Part shown: piece by piece, positions 35,278 through 47,745 of the stretch
Numbering within the stretch: position 1 is the stretch's first letter
Layout: each line of letters starts with the position of its first letter
Source: an uncultured Ectothiorhodospiraceae bacterium
GTDB lineage: Bacteria; Pseudomonadota; Gammaproteobacteria; S012-40
DNA: 55,914 bases
Direction: 5' to 3'
Assembly (NCBI GenBank): GCA_945787715.1
Contig: CALZJE010000014.1
Location: 1 to 55,914, forward strand
Program-made: the position numbers and the translations under genes
The notes under the pieces: model-generated
The model's input: only the letters and a program-made list of their open reading frames with translations
What the model was told of the DNA's origin: nothing
The model's database searches: none

Positions 35278-35742
35278 ATGCTTAGCAACACTATCACTAA
35301 AAAAATCGGGATGTTCGCCGCTGCTGCTTGTTTTTCACCTGCATTATTTGCCGCTGGTGGCCACAATAACCATGCAGCATTGTTTGTCGGTGTAACAAAT
35401 TCTTCGCATGCCGATGATGCAACTATTGGCGGTGAATATGAGAGAAGGCTACCATTTAAACATGGAATGTTTGGTGTTGGCGCTTTTGGAGAAGTGATCT
35501 TTGGAGACCATAAAGCTTATCTTGCTGGCGCTGGTCTTATTATCCACCCCTGGAAAGATTTAAGAGCCAATATATCCCTGGGCATGGAGCGTACCGAAGG
35601 CCACTCGGATTCACTAACACGAGTAGGTATTGCTTACGACTTCCATTATCAAAAAATGTCTATTTCTCCAACTTATAATTACGACACAGTCAATGGACAT
35701 AATACCAACGTAATCGGGCTAGCTATTGGGATGGGTTTCTAG
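35278..35742 (+). CDS. Small exported beta-barrel-like protein
   Basis: The 154-residue product has a signal peptide (residues 1-25, cleaved near LFAAG). A His/Asn-containing mature start (GGHNNHAAL) is followed by about eight amphipathic strands and ends in IGMGF with terminal Phe. That size fits an eight-stranded outer-membrane barrel. I cannot name a family. It is isolated from the minus-strand genes on both sides, has its own 227-bp upstream region and its own terminator. Confidence 0.65.
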   Translation: MLSNTITKKIGMFAAAACFSPALFAAGGHNNHAALFVGVTNSSHADDATIGGEYERRLPFKHGMFGVGAFGEVIFGDHKAYLAGAGLIIHPWKDLRANISLGMERTEGHSDSLTRVGIAYDFHYQKMSISPTYNYDTVNGHNTNVIGLAIGMGF

Positions 35743-35759
35743 AAGAGATTCGATTTACT

Positions 35760-35797
35760 AAAAGCCAATATATGCGTTTCAGATATTGGCTTTTTTT
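35760..35797. terminator. Bidirectional terminator between the small barrel gene and the chemoreceptor gene
   Basis: AAAGCCAATAT and ATATTGGCTTT form an 11-bp stem around ATGCGTTTCAG, followed by a seven-base T-run. It lies between convergent gene ends and can serve both strands. Confidence 0.85.
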
Positions 35798-35810
35798 ATT
35801 CCACCAAATA

Positions 35811-37421
35811 TTATACTCGAAATTGCTTGACCAAAGATTGCAGCTCTTTCGATAAAGCCACTAATTTTTCGCTCTCTTCCATTGTATCTTCAGATCTTTC
35901 TACAGACTTCTCCGTCACCGCACTAATTGATACCACGTTTCGATTAATTTCTTCCGCCACCTTACTCTGTTGCTCAGCTGAGGTAGCTATTTGTGCATTC
36001 ATATCAGTGATTGTTGCTACTGAAGTGGTGATCGCGGTTAATGCTTCCCCCGCTTTAGAAGCATTTTCAACACTGACTTCAGCTTTTTCATGCCCTCGGC
36101 CCATCACATCTACTGCATCAGAGGCTGCTCCCTGAAGTTGCTGGATCATTTTTTGAATTTCTTCTGTAGAATTTTGAGTTCTACCAGCGAGAGTTCGAAC
36201 TTCATCAGCAACTACCGCGAAACCTCTCCCTTGTTCACCAGCTCGTGCTGCTTCAATAGCAGCATTCAATGCTAATAAATTCGTTTGTTCTGCAATCTCT
36301 CTGATAACATCCAATACACTGCCAATATCACTACTATAGGATTCCAGCTTTTTAATAACCTCAGATGCTTTATTAACTTCTGCCGCCAATTCATTAATGC
36401 TAGTAACCGTCATTGAAACAACTTTTTGACCATCTTCTGCTTTTTCTTCTGCTTCTTTGGTGGCATTCATAGCAATAGAGGCATTGTTGGCAACCTCGTT
36501 TACTGCAGCACTCATTTCCGTCACAGCTGTCGCTACTTGGTCGGTTTCATGTGCTTGAATTTTCGCCCCGTTATTGGCTTCTTGCCCTAGTGCGCCTATA
36601 GAATCTGACATACCAATAACGGGTTCAACAGAACTGCTGATCTTGCCAACCATTTCCTGGAGGTTTGAAATGAAACTATTAAATTGTCTGGTAATCACAC
36701 CAAATTCGTGTTCTCCAGAATCCAGCCTTTGTCTCAAATCACCCTTACCACCATTTAAGCCCACCAGTGAGTCGGTTAATATTTTTATCGGAAAAATAAT
36801 TTTTCGATACAAAACAATAGATACAATTAGAGCGACCACCAAAGTCAATACACACAACACAATTATCGCATTGTGATTCCGAGCTGTACGCTCTTCAATA
36901 AGAATATTGAAACGCGCCACATCTCTTTCCAACATTTCTGACATTTTATTCAATTCATTAGCAATAGATTGAGATACTGCGTCAAATCCTGTCCCATCTT
37001 GCTGCATAATCAGGTTACCGGCACTCCGCCCCTTAATAATATAAGTACGCGCCATTTTTTCGCCAACCTCAAAAAGCTTTCCAACTGCAGGAATAATTCG
37101 ATCTATATTTTTAGAAAACTCCGGTGTCTGAGTTTTCAATTTTTTAAGAATTAAAACGGCATCCTTCTCATTCTGCTGTGCATCCTCTATGACAGTAACA
37201 TCTGCCGTGGCACTAACATCCGTCAAAAATTGTTGAATTTGAATAACATGATAGCGCGCATCCTTAAATGCCAACCTGGCTTGGGAATATCTGATCTCCT
37301 CTGTTTTTAGTGTTTTGAACTCGATCGTGGCATAAAAATTAAGAGCAACAATTCCACCTAGCAATGTCAGCATAATCCCCACTGTTACCAACAATAGCTT
37401 TTTAATACTTAAGGAAAACAT
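35811..37421 (-). CDS. Methyl-accepting chemotaxis protein
   Basis: The 536-residue receptor has two membrane segments (about 8-29 and 184-206) flanking a roughly 155-residue periplasmic helical sensor domain. A HAMP domain follows (about 207-260), then a long signalling coiled coil with the highly conserved tip [42 protein letters not shown] region (about 380-422). Ligand is unknown; the sensor resembles four-helix-bundle types. No C-terminal CheR-docking pentapeptide is seen. It interrupts the usual lptE-holA neighbourhood. Confidence 0.95.
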   Translation of the reverse strand: MFSLSIKKLLLVTVGIMLTLLGGIVALNFYATIEFKTLKTEEIRYSQARLAFKDARYHVIQIQQFLTDVSATADVTVIEDAQQNEKDAVLILKKLKTQTPEFSKNIDRIIPAVGKLFEVGEKMARTYIIKGRSAGNLIMQQDGTGFDAVSQSIANELNKMSEMLERDVARFNILIEERTARNHNAIIVLCVLTLVVALIVSIVLYRKIIFPIKILTDSLVGLNGGKGDLRQRLDSGEHEFGVITRQFNSFISNLQEMVGKISSSVEPVIGMSDSIGALGQEANNGAKIQAHETDQVATAVTEMSAAVNEVANNASIAMNATKEAEEKAEDGQKVVSMTVTSINELAAEVNKASEVIKKLESYSSDIGSVLDVIREIAEQTNLLALNAAIEAARAGEQGRGFAVVADEVRTLAGRTQNSTEEIQKMIQQLQGAASDAVDVMGRGHEKAEVSVENASKAGEALTAITTSVATITDMNAQIATSAEQQSKVAEEINRNVVSISAVTEKSVERSEDTMEESEKLVALSKELQSLVKQFRV

Positions 37422-37540
37422 GTTCAGATAACCTCATTTCACTATTATATTTAGAAGTGAGGATAGTGCAGTTATTGAGCCAATTTATTGGGTGAGGGAA
37501 TACAACGAGAAAGCAAAAAAGAGGGTAGATTAAACCCCAA

Positions 37541-40505
<2,965 letters not shown>

Positions 40506-40638
40506 TCATAAAAAGAAAGGGGAGTATTATAGTTGCTCGGAGATCAATCCCATAGAGTAAAACACGAATTATCTCACTTTCAGGACAATATTTAGGGTAT
40601 ATTAAAGTTATCTAACAACCATGTAGGAGTAATTCATC

Positions 40639-41157
40639 ATGCCAGAATCACACAACCCTGTTACTGAAAAATTGATTCATGCTTATAACCAGATGCTCGA
40701 AACTACGAAAGAGTTTTTAGATACCACCGGCAAGGAAGCCAAGCCAGCACTTTTAGATGCTATCGATAAATCAAAAGAGAAAATGGCGGAATTAACCGAA
40801 TTAACTGCTGAAGATATTGAAAAAGTGAGTGACTTTGTGGTGCGTGATATTCACGACGCGGCAGAATATATTGCAGTAGGTGAGCGTGAATTAGGTGACT
40901 GGCTAAGATTGGATGCTCTATATCTTGAAGATAAATTTATGGAAGCTTTTTCCAATATGGTAGACCACACTCAATTAGCACTTGAAGAGATCCGACAAAA
41001 CGCCAAAAGAGCAACCGAGTGGCACACAGGTGAAATTACTGGCCCTGGCACATTAGTCTGTGCATCCTGTGGTGAAGTATTGCACTTCAAGAAAACTGGA
41101 CACATTCCCCCATGCCCTAAATGCCACCATACCGTTTATAATCGTGCCGAAGATTGA
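40639..41157 (+). CDS. YbeL-like zinc-ribbon protein (DUF1451)
   Basis: The 172-residue protein is mostly helical (about 1-135, many Glu/Lys) with a C-terminal zinc ribbon CASCGEVLHFKKTGHIPPCPKC (two CxxC pairs near 139-142 and 160-163). This is the DUF1451/YbeL layout; in E. coli ybeL is also next to leuS. Its function is not established. TGTAGGAGTAATTCATC provides a good ribosome site. A long inverted repeat follows the stop. Confidence 0.85.
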   Translation: MPESHNPVTEKLIHAYNQMLETTKEFLDTTGKEAKPALLDAIDKSKEKMAELTELTAEDIEKVSDFVVRDIHDAAEYIAVGERELGDWLRLDALYLEDKFMEAFSNMVDHTQLALEEIRQNAKRATEWHTGEITGPGTLVCASCGEVLHFKKTGHIPPCPKCHHTVYNRAED

Positions 41158-41173
41158 TATTTAATGCCAGCTA

Positions 41174-41319
41174 GTGCGTTAGGCTTTAAGTGATTTTTTG
41201 GCCTTTGGCCAATGCGTTAAGCTTGAAGAAGAAGCAAAAGCGGAAAAAAATGCAGCATCTTTTTGCTTCAAGCCTAACGCGTTGGCCAAAGGCCAAAAAA
41301 CACCCTAACGCTTAACGCA
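41174..41319. repeat. Long imperfect inverted repeat (about 60-bp arms)
   Basis: The two arms share TTTTTTGGCCTTTGGCCAA and GCGTTAGGCTT/GCTTGAAG blocks in inverse order, around a roughly 25-bp A-rich centre. TTGGCCAAAGGCCAA is itself palindromic. It lies between the ends of the convergent YbeL-like gene and trpE, and can fold into a very long hairpin. No second copy was seen in the window, so it may be a local terminator structure or a fourth mobile palindrome. Confidence 0.7.
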
Positions 41320-41386
41320 ATAATGTCACTGGGCGGTAAACGTCATTCATAACTGCATTTAGGGGGTGCAGTACTACTTCATTATT

Positions 41387-42883
41387 TTAGCGATGCTCAG
41401 GATCGTTTTCATCAAGACCTTTCACTGCTAAAGTTGCAGCGCGAAAAATAGCACGGCCTTTATTCATGGTCTCGTCCCACTCGTTCTCAGGTACAGAGTC
41501 GTAGACAATACCAGCACCTGCTTGCAAGTACAGAGTATGGTCTTTGATCACTGCAGTTCGAATAGCAATCGCAGTATCCATATTGCCGTTCCAGCCAATG
41601 TAGCCAACTGCACCGGAATAAACTCCTCGTTTTACAGGCTCTAACTCGTCAATGATTTCCATGGCTCGAACTTTTGGTGCACCTGAAACTGTTCCCGCCG
41701 GAAAAGTCGCTCTCAGAGAATCCATTGCGGTAACGTTTTCATCCAACTCGCCAGTAACGTTGGAAACAATGTGCATAACGTGCGAGTAGCGTTCAACAAT
41801 CATCTTTTCAGTCAATTTTACCGAACCAGTCTTGGCAACACGTCCGACATCATTCCGACCAAGATCAATCAACATTAAATGTTCAGCAATTTCTTTCGGA
41901 TCAGCTAATAGCTCTTTCTCTAACGCTAAATCTTCTTCTGGTGTTTTACCTCGTGGTCGTGTGCCGGCAATTGGCCGAACGGTAATTTCCCGATTCTCCT
42001 CACGCACCAAGATTTCAGGTGAAGACCCCACAATATAGAAATTCCCCAAATTTAAATAATACATGTAGGGAGAAGGATTCAAACTGCGCAACGCTCGATA
42101 TAGATCTAATGGATCTGCATAATAGGGAACGGAAAGCCGCTGCGATAAAACAACTTGCATAACGTCCCCGTCAGTAATGTATTCCTTGGATTTCTTAACG
42201 GCATCCATGAATCCATCACGTGTAAATCCGGAAACGAAGTCTGACTCAGCCACATCGGAATGCACAGGCTTTTGGGAGGGTAGGTTAAGTGGCTCTCTAA
42301 ATTTTCTCGCTAACTTTCGCAGCCGCTGACAGCCTAGTTCATAAGCATTTTTTTCTTCCGGGTCCACATAAATGATGATGTGTAATTTGCCCGAAAGATT
42401 ATCAAAAACCACTAATTCGTCAGATATCATTAATAAAATATCAGGATTTTGCAGTGGGTCAGGATTCGGGCATTCACCAAGTCTTGGCTCTATATATCGA
42501 ACGGTGTCATAGCCAAAATAGCCTACCAAACCACCGGTAAATCTCGGCATATCTGGAATTTCAGGCGCGTTAAACTGAGCACGAAATTCGTCAATATAGT
42601 GAAGAGGATCTTCAACCTTTTCACATTTGACCTTTTCATCACCTTTGAAAAGGGAAACTTCATGGGATCGAATTTCGATACGAGCAGAACATGACAATCC
42701 AATTATTGAATACCTACCCCATTTTTCCCCACCTTGCACAGATTCAAACAAATAACTGTGAGGCTCGTTGGCAAATTTTAGGTAAGTACTTAAAGGTGTA
42801 TCAAGATCCGCAAGCATTTCGCGCTTTAGAGGAATCTTGTTGTAACCTTTATCTATATATTGTTGAAATTCTGCTTTGTCCAT
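41387..42883 (-). CDS. trpE: Anthranilate synthase component I
   Basis: The 498-residue enzyme makes anthranilate from chorismate using ammonia delivered by TrpG. The chorismate-binding core is intact: [85 protein letters not shown]. The N-terminal feedback region reads [16 protein letters not shown], the LLESx-type Trp site. It lies 8 bp behind gph and 10 kb away from trpGDC, the split arrangement of Pseudomonas. Confidence 0.97.
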   Translation of the reverse strand: MDKAEFQQYIDKGYNKIPLKREMLADLDTPLSTYLKFANEPHSYLFESVQGGEKWGRYSIIGLSCSARIEIRSHEVSLFKGDEKVKCEKVEDPLHYIDEFRAQFNAPEIPDMPRFTGGLVGYFGYDTVRYIEPRLGECPNPDPLQNPDILLMISDELVVFDNLSGKLHIIIYVDPEEKNAYELGCQRLRKLARKFREPLNLPSQKPVHSDVAESDFVSGFTRDGFMDAVKKSKEYITDGDVMQVVLSQRLSVPYYADPLDLYRALRSLNPSPYMYYLNLGNFYIVGSSPEILVREENREITVRPIAGTRPRGKTPEEDLALEKELLADPKEIAEHLMLIDLGRNDVGRVAKTGSVKLTEKMIVERYSHVMHIVSNVTGELDENVTAMDSLRATFPAGTVSGAPKVRAMEIIDELEPVKRGVYSGAVGYIGWNGNMDTAIAIRTAVIKDHTLYLQAGAGIVYDSVPENEWDETMNKGRAIFRAATLAVKGLDENDPEHR

Positions 42884-42891
42884 AGTTTCGA

Positions 42892-43557
42892 TTACTTAAG
42901 AAGGCTCTTCAGCTCAAGAAAACTATCAATAATTGCATCCGGTTTTGCTTCTGCGATATCAATACCGTGATTGTAACCGTAACTAACAGCAATCACTTTG
43001 AAGTTTGCGCTTCTTGCAGCTTGAACATCATGCATTGAATCACCAAGCATCAAACTGTCTTCTGGTTCTATATTAAAATGCTTCGCAGCATGCCATAAAG
43101 GTTCTGGTGCAGGTTTTTTAACGGACAAAGTATCACCGCTCACCACTACGCCAAAATACTTCAATATTCCTTTCGCTTCTAATAGCGGCAAGGTAAAACT
43201 TTCTGCTTTATTGGTAACACAACCAATGCTGTAACCAGTGTCACTCAGAAATTTTAATCCCTCTTCGACGTTGGGGAATAAGCGGCTATAAACACCATTT
43301 GATTCAAGGTAGTGTTTATAAAATATGGGATAAGCTTTTTCATAAAGCTCCGCATTTGGTTCTGCATTTAATTCGCCGGTTAGCGCTCTTTTAACCAAAC
43401 GATCAACACCATTACCCACCCAATTGCGAACGGCATCTTCACCATGTTCAGGCATATCAAGATCTCGACGCATGGCATCAACTGCATAGGCTAAATCGGG
43501 AACAGAATCAACGAGAGTACCGTCTAAATCAATTAATACTAGCTTTGGATTAAACAT
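42892..43557 (-). CDS. gph: Phosphoglycolate phosphatase
   Basis: The 221-residue HAD hydrolase has [18 protein letters not shown] (nucleophile Asp in motif I), VTNKAESF (motif II), [10 protein letters not shown] with the motif III Lys, and [27 protein letters not shown] (motif IV). The helical cap between motifs I and II fits Gph, which removes 2-phosphoglycolate formed in DNA repair. The gph-trpE pair is the same as in Pseudomonas. Confidence 0.94.
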   Translation of the reverse strand: MFNPKLVLIDLDGTLVDSVPDLAYAVDAMRRDLDMPEHGEDAVRNWVGNGVDRLVKRALTGELNAEPNAELYEKAYPIFYKHYLESNGVYSRLFPNVEEGLKFLSDTGYSIGCVTNKAESFTLPLLEAKGILKYFGVVVSGDTLSVKKPAPEPLWHAAKHFNIEPEDSLMLGDSMHDVQAARSANFKVIAVSYGYNHGIDIAEAKPDAIIDSFLELKSLLK

Positions 43558-43640
43558 ATTTATTTACTACCAGCTTTCCGAAAATTATATGAGTCTAACA
43601 GAAACTACAAAGTCGTGATCAATTTGAATACAATAAAAAA

Positions 43641-43670
43641 CGGGGCCAATATATATCAGCCCCGCTTTTA
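43641..43670 (-). terminator. Terminator after the porin gene
   Basis: CGGGGC and GCCCCG enclose an AT loop; on the minus strand the stem is followed by GTTTTTTATTG. It separates the porin gene from gph. Confidence 0.8.
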
Positions 43671-43683
43671 AAAAATGTACTCT

Positions 43684-44622
43684 TTAAAAGCTTACCATCA
43701 TACCTGCAGTAAAAAGGCTGGTGTCGTAATCGCTACTTCCATCATTCGCGTAAAGCAAATAACCTTTTGTATTTTTATTCAACTTATGCGTTGTACCGAA
43801 TGTATACCCGGTTTCATTATCATTATTACCAATTGTCAAAATAAGTGCCGTAGCATCCATCTCATAGGTAGCAGCAAGGAATAACTGATCACCCGCACCA
43901 TCGGATACAGCAACAGACCCAGAATCATCTATCTCATATTGAAAAGCAAAGGTCGCAGCTCCTGCTTTTACTTTACTCCCGACTTTCATTGCTGTTTCGT
44001 CTTTAGCGCCGGAGTTGAGATAGTCGATAAAAAAGGCAACATCATCCAGGTTATAGTGTAATCCCAAGCCCATATTATTATCACCAGGCGCAAAATTATA
44101 ATGACCAACAGCCTTAACACCGCCAAATGAACGCGAATCAAAACGAACGGTATTTGTTGAGCGCCCTTGATCATCACCAGTACCTGAATGATGAGCCGAC
44201 ATGGTTTTTGCAACACCACGCCCTTCCGCTGAAGTATAAAACAATGGGTCTACCAATTTACCCGTTGCTTTATAGGGCGTACGAATAGTTCCTAAACGGA
44301 ATGTGCCGAATCTTTCGCTAGACATCCCAATCCAACTATCTCGCTGATTAGTCAATCCCGCAGGGTTTGTTCCATCCTCTAAAATCATTCCCGCTTCGAT
44401 TTTGTAGACGACTTTGAAATCAGAAACGTTTGTATCCATACTGCCTTTCATACCAATATGGCTACCTTTACTTTCATTACCACTAACAACATAACCAGAA
44501 TCATCCAATCTATCTATTGATAGATGCATGCGCCCGTATGCTCGATGATTATCGGCAGCAGTAACTGATATGGGTAAAGCGAGGGCTGTTGCGCAAGCCA
44601 CAGCTATCAACCTGATGTGCAT
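43684..44622 (-). CDS. Gram-negative general porin
   Basis: The 312-residue protein has a signal peptide (1-22, ending SVTAA) and the trimeric porin pattern: AYGRMHLSIDRLDD, SHIGMKG, VVYKIEAGM, RDSWIGMSSERFGTFRLGTIRTPYK, and RSTNTVRFDSRSFGGVKAVGHYNF. These are typical of Gram_neg_porin/Porin_4 proteins. It ends MMVSF. It has its own terminator. Its specificity (for example phosphate or anions) cannot be inferred. Confidence 0.85.
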   Translation of the reverse strand: MHIRLIAVACATALALPISVTAADNHRAYGRMHLSIDRLDDSGYVVSGNESKGSHIGMKGSMDTNVSDFKVVYKIEAGMILEDGTNPAGLTNQRDSWIGMSSERFGTFRLGTIRTPYKATGKLVDPLFYTSAEGRGVAKTMSAHHSGTGDDQGRSTNTVRFDSRSFGGVKAVGHYNFAPGDNNMGLGLHYNLDDVAFFIDYLNSGAKDETAMKVGSKVKAGAATFAFQYEIDDSGSVAVSDGAGDQLFLAATYEMDATALILTIGNNDNETGYTFGTTHKLNKNTKGYLLYANDGSSDYDTSLFTAGMMVSF

Positions 44623-44675
44623 CCCTTTCTCCTAAAAAATACAAATAATTAAGTCAGTAAATCATTGGTGGGAAT

Positions 44676-44845
44676 TATCCTAGAAAACTCAGTTGGACGC
44701 GAGAACAAAGTGCAGGCAATTGGTTTGAATGGCGCAATGAAAAGTTTCGCAATCACCTGGTTGGTGATTCAATATCTTTTCATATAGTCAGGTAAATCAA
44801 GTGATTGTGCTTTAGCTCGTGGATCAACTGATTTTTTTAGGATTA
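44676..44845. repeat. Family-2 palindromic repeat, about 170 bp
   Basis: The left end TATCCTAGAAAACTCAGTTG and the right end (reverse complement TAATCCTAAAAAAATCAGTT) are imperfect inverted termini. The interior carries TCACCTGGTTGGTGA and ATGAAAAG/CTTTTCAT arms. It is clearly the same family as 14131-14302 and the deleted copy 17844-17905. It lies in the 361-bp gap between the porin start and the rpsI terminator, where it probably displaced or carries the porin promoter. Confidence 0.8.
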
Positions 44846-44943
44846 TAGGCTGTTTTAAAGAATAAAACAGTCAAAACCGGCAAGAGCAGTTAATTGAAGC
44901 ATAAGAATTTCAGTGTGCACCGAAAAGAAAGGGGAGTAAATAC

Positions 44944-44976
44944 AAAAAAGCCCCGCTGAATAGCGAGGCTTTTTTT
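44944..44976 (-). terminator. Terminator of the rplM-rpsI operon
   Basis: AAAAAAGCCCCGCT and AGCGAGGCTTTTTT form a symmetric stem 8 bp beyond the rpsI stop, with T-runs on both strands. Confidence 0.87.
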
Positions 44977-44983
44977 GAAACGA

Positions 44984-45376
44984 TTAACGTTTCGAGAATT
45001 GTGTCGCACGTCTTGCTTTGTGTAAACCAACTTTCTTACGCTCAACTTCACGAGAATCACGAGTAACATAGCCCGCTTTACGCAAAGCAGGACGCAAGGA
45101 TTCATCATACTGCATCAATGCACGTGTAATTCCATGACGAATTGCGCCAGCTTGACCTGAAATACCACCACCTTTAACAGTGCAATAGACGTCAAATTTA
45201 TCAATCATTTCTACACGCTCTGCCGGTTGACGAACAATCATACGTGCCGTTTCTCGACCGAAATATTCATCAATAGAACGGTTATTAATTTTAATTTCGC
45301 CAGTTCCTGGAGTTAGAAAAACTCTCGCTGTTGAACTTTTACGACGACCAGTGCCATAAAACTGTTTATCTGCCAT
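44984..45376 (-). CDS. rpsI: 30S ribosomal protein S9 (uS9)
   Basis: The 130-residue protein begins [21 protein letters not shown] and ends RRATQFSKR, the basic C-terminal tail of S9 that reaches the P-site t[22 protein letters not shown] is also conserved. It is 12 bp downstream of rplM. In many relatives petABC follows; here a terminator ends the operon. Confidence 0.98.
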   Translation of the reverse strand: MADKQFYGTGRRKSSTARVFLTPGTGEIKINNRSIDEYFGRETARMIVRQPAERVEMIDKFDVYCTVKGGGISGQAGAIRHGITRALMQYDESLRPALRKAGYVTRDSREVERKKVGLHKARRATQFSKR

Positions 45377-45388
45377 TTTATATTCTCT

Positions 45389-45817
45389 TTAGATATCTAG
45401 TGGTTTAGGCTGCTGGGCTGCATGCCCATGCTCACTACCGGAATAAACTTTAAGCTTGCGATACATTGCTCGACCAAGAGGATTTTTTGGTAACATGCCT
45501 TTTACAGCTTTTTCTAAAATTCGCTCTGGCGCTCTTTCACGTAGCTTTTCTAATGTCATCGATTTTAATCCACCGGGATAACCAGTGTGACGATGATACA
45601 TTTTAGCGTTTTCTTTATTCCCAGTAGCCACTACATTCTTAGCGTTTACAACAATGATGTAATCACCGGTATCAACATGAGGTGTGAATTCTGGTTTATG
45701 CTTACCGCGCAAGCGAGAAGCAATTTCTGTAGCCAATCGGCCTAGTGTTTTACCCGTGGCATCGACCACGTACCAGTCGCGCTTTACGCTCTCTGGTTTT
45801 GCATTAAAGGTTTTCAT
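45389..45817 (-). CDS. rplM: 50S ribosomal protein L13 (uL13)
   Basis: I start at the ATG at 45817 to give [20 protein letters not shown] and 142 residues, the exact family length; a 9-residue extension to 45844 lies in the leader. [20 protein letters not shown] and the C-terminal region support L13. It is first in the rplM-rpsI operon behind a strong promoter at 45860-45888. Confidence 0.98.
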   Translation of the reverse strand: MKTFNAKPESVKRDWYVVDATGKTLGRLATEIASRLRGKHKPEFTPHVDTGDYIIVVNAKNVVATGNKENAKMYHRHTGYPGGLKSMTLEKLRERAPERILEKAVKGMLPKNPLGRAMYRKLKVYSGSEHGHAAQQPKPLDI

Positions 45818-45859
45818 TATCTTAACCCTATATATAAGACGCACTTGAAAAGGTCGGGA

Positions 45860-45888
45860 ATACTATTAAAACTCGCTTGAAATGTCAA
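45860..45888 (-). promoter_or_regulatory. Sigma70 promoter of rplM-rpsI
   Basis: On the minus strand a perfect TTGACA (45883-45888) is followed after exactly 17 bp by TAGTAT (45860-45865). Transcription would start about 35 bp upstream of the rplM ATG. Confidence 0.75.
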
Positions 45889-45944
45889 CTGTTTCAGCAA
45901 AGATAACTAGCGTAATACTCACACTGCTGAAATGTAGCGCCGAA

Positions 45945-45972
45945 CAAAAAAAAAGCGGCCACGAAAGCCGCT
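45945..45972 (-). terminator. Terminator of the ferredoxin gene
   Basis: On the minus strand AGCGGC, a short loop and GCCGCT are followed by nine T. It lies about 180 bp downstream of the ferredoxin stop and protects the rplM promoter from read-through. A second hairpin (CACCTC/GAGGTG) with a seven-base G-run stands at 45984-46007. The rest of the 336-bp gap 45818-46153 holds nothing else I can identify. Confidence 0.75.
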
Positions 45973-46153
45973 CAAAACAACACCACCTCTAGGGAGGGGG
46001 GGAGGTGATATCAAACCAATTACATTAAGAGGTTCAACAGTATGCCCTCAAAGAATATCACAATCACCATATCATTTAAAAGTGTATAAACAACACTAAT
46101 TCTATTTAATGCGACCTAAGGCCCAAAATATGTTAACAGCGATGAGATCTGCC

Positions 46154-46477
46154 TTAATCCTTATCGATCAACAGTCTCTTAACCACTTCACCTTTGACTA
46201 AATGCTGCTCAACAATATCTTCAACATCTTCTTTATCTACAAAGGTATACCAGACTCCCTCTGGGTAAACGACACACGCAGGCCCTTCACTACAGCGATT
46301 TAAACAACCTGCAGAATTAATGCGAACGCCGCCTGCAACTGCCAAGCCTTTTTCTTTAACCAGATCTTTCGCATAAGTTCGTAGTGCTGAAGCACCATGG
46401 TCTTCACAACTTTGCCTACCATCAGCTCTTTTATTAGTACAAAAAAACACGTGATGCTTATAAAATAGTTCGCTCAT
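46154..46477 (-). CDS. Thioredoxin-like [2Fe-2S] ferredoxin
   Basis: Starting at the internal Met (46477) the protein is MSELFYKHHVFFCTNKRADG... of 107 residues. Four cysteines in the pattern HVFFCTN...SCEDHG...NSAGCLNRCSEGP fit the thioredoxin-like 2Fe-2S ferredoxin family (Shethna/HoxF-type fold). The frame continues seven codons further to 46498, leaving only 4 bp to the divergent Fe-S gene. The partner enzyme is not known. Confidence 0.85.
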   Translation of the reverse strand: MSELFYKHHVFFCTNKRADGRQSCEDHGASALRTYAKDLVKEKGLAVAGGVRINSAGCLNRCSEGPACVVYPEGVWYTFVDKEDVEDIVEQHLVKGEVVKRLLIDKD

Positions 46478-46502
46478 CCATCCTAACCTTGTTGTCACTT
46501 TA

Positions 46503-47735
46503 ATGCCGTTAATTGTACCAATAGAAAAGATACAGCGTGAAATATCTTTACTCGCAGACCAATGTGTAAAATGCGGTCTATGCTCCGCAACATGCCCTAC
46601 TTACAAACTACGTGCTGATGAAAATGAATCACCCAGAGGACGAATTGCTTTAGCTCAAGCCGTTGCCGGTAACGGCATTCAATCTTTTGATCGTATAAAA
46701 CACCACCTGGACAACTGCCTTTATTGCGGGCAATGTGAAACCGCCTGCCCGTCAGGAGTAAAATACACGCGAATTGTCGACCTGACTTTAGATGCATTGA
46801 ATCACTCCTCAAACAGACTCAAAACAAGCAAACTAGAGTTATGGGGAGTTCGTTTTATCAGCAATAGAACAGAAAATAGCTGGCCCAAACTTATCAGAAC
46901 CTGGAAATTGCTTTCCCCGATATTCAACAAATATTTGCTGCGAAAATTAAGTATAAAATCGAGTACAGTTAATAAAAAATTCAATGAACAGGCCACTATC
47001 GACCATCAATCCCCGGTCATCTCCAAAGGAAGCTTATCAATTTTCACTGGCTGTACCAGCCACATTTTTGACCAGCGCACACTTGCGGACTCGACGGCTT
47101 TACTACGCCACTGTGGTTATGAGTTAAACATTCCCGAGCAGCAAGTTTGTTGCGGAGCCCTTGCAAAACATCGTGGATATTCTGACATAGCCAACAATTG
47201 CGAAATGAAGAACACACAGGCATTTGATGACTCAATGACAGTACCTATTATCTTCAGTGCCACAGGATGCGGTTCGGCATTACAGCAATATGACTCACAG
47301 TTATCTCGGAGATTCGTAGATATCAATGTGTTTACCAAAGAAGAAATCGATTTTAAAACGTTAAACTTCAAGCCTTTAAGTAAAAAAATCCTTATTCACA
47401 CACCTTGCTCACAACAAAAATCAATCGCGAAAAGCAAAACAATAGAAACCCTTTTGTTCAATATCCCTGGATTAGAGATATTACAATCCGATCAGTACAG
47501 TTCGTGTTGCGGAGCAGGAGGAACACATTTTGTCAGAAGCCCAGACACAGCTGCAAAAATCCGCGAGCCATTAGTTAACCATGTAATGAAGCAAGTACCT
47601 GACTACGTCGTAAGCAGTAACTATAGTTGTGCCATACACATTGCAACAGGTTTATCTGAAAAAAATATGGACATTCCTGTCGTTCATCCTATATCGTTAC
47701 TCTGGCAACAACTCGATAAAAGCAACATCTACTAA
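46503..47735 (+). CDS. GlcF-like (Fe-S)-binding oxidoreductase subunit
   Basis: The 410-residue protein has two 4Fe-4S motifs at the N-terminus (CVKCGLCSATCP, about 21-32, and CLYCGQCETACP, about 72-83) and two CCG domains (QVCCGALAKHRG and SSCCGAGGTHF). This is the architecture of the glycolate oxidase iron-sulphur subunit GlcF. The FAD subunits GlcD and GlcE are not next to it, so it may serve another lactate/glycolate-type dehydrogenase or a heterodisulphide-type reaction. It is divergent from a ferredoxin gene and ends 10 bp before coq7. Confidence 0.82.
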   Translation: MPLIVPIEKIQREISLLADQCVKCGLCSATCPTYKLRADENESPRGRIALAQAVAGNGIQSFDRIKHHLDNCLYCGQCETACPSGVKYTRIVDLTLDALNHSSNRLKTSKLELWGVRFISNRTENSWPKLIRTWKLLSPIFNKYLLRKLSIKSSTVNKKFNEQATIDHQSPVISKGSLSIFTGCTSHIFDQRTLADSTALLRHCGYELNIPEQQVCCGALAKHRGYSDIANNCEMKNTQAFDDSMTVPIIFSATGCGSALQQYDSQLSRRFVDINVFTKEEIDFKTLNFKPLSKKILIHTPCSQQKSIAKSKTIETLLFNIPGLEILQSDQYSSCCGAGGTHFVRSPDTAAKIREPLVNHVMKQVPDYVVSSNYSCAIHIATGLSEKNMDIPVVHPISLLWQQLDKSNIY

Positions 47736-47745
47736 AAGGTTTAAC

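Noticed and set aside
47629-47745. 39-codon N-terminal extension of coq7
   Set aside because: It lies in the coding region of the Fe-S gene in another frame; the ATG at 47746 gives the family length and N-terminus.
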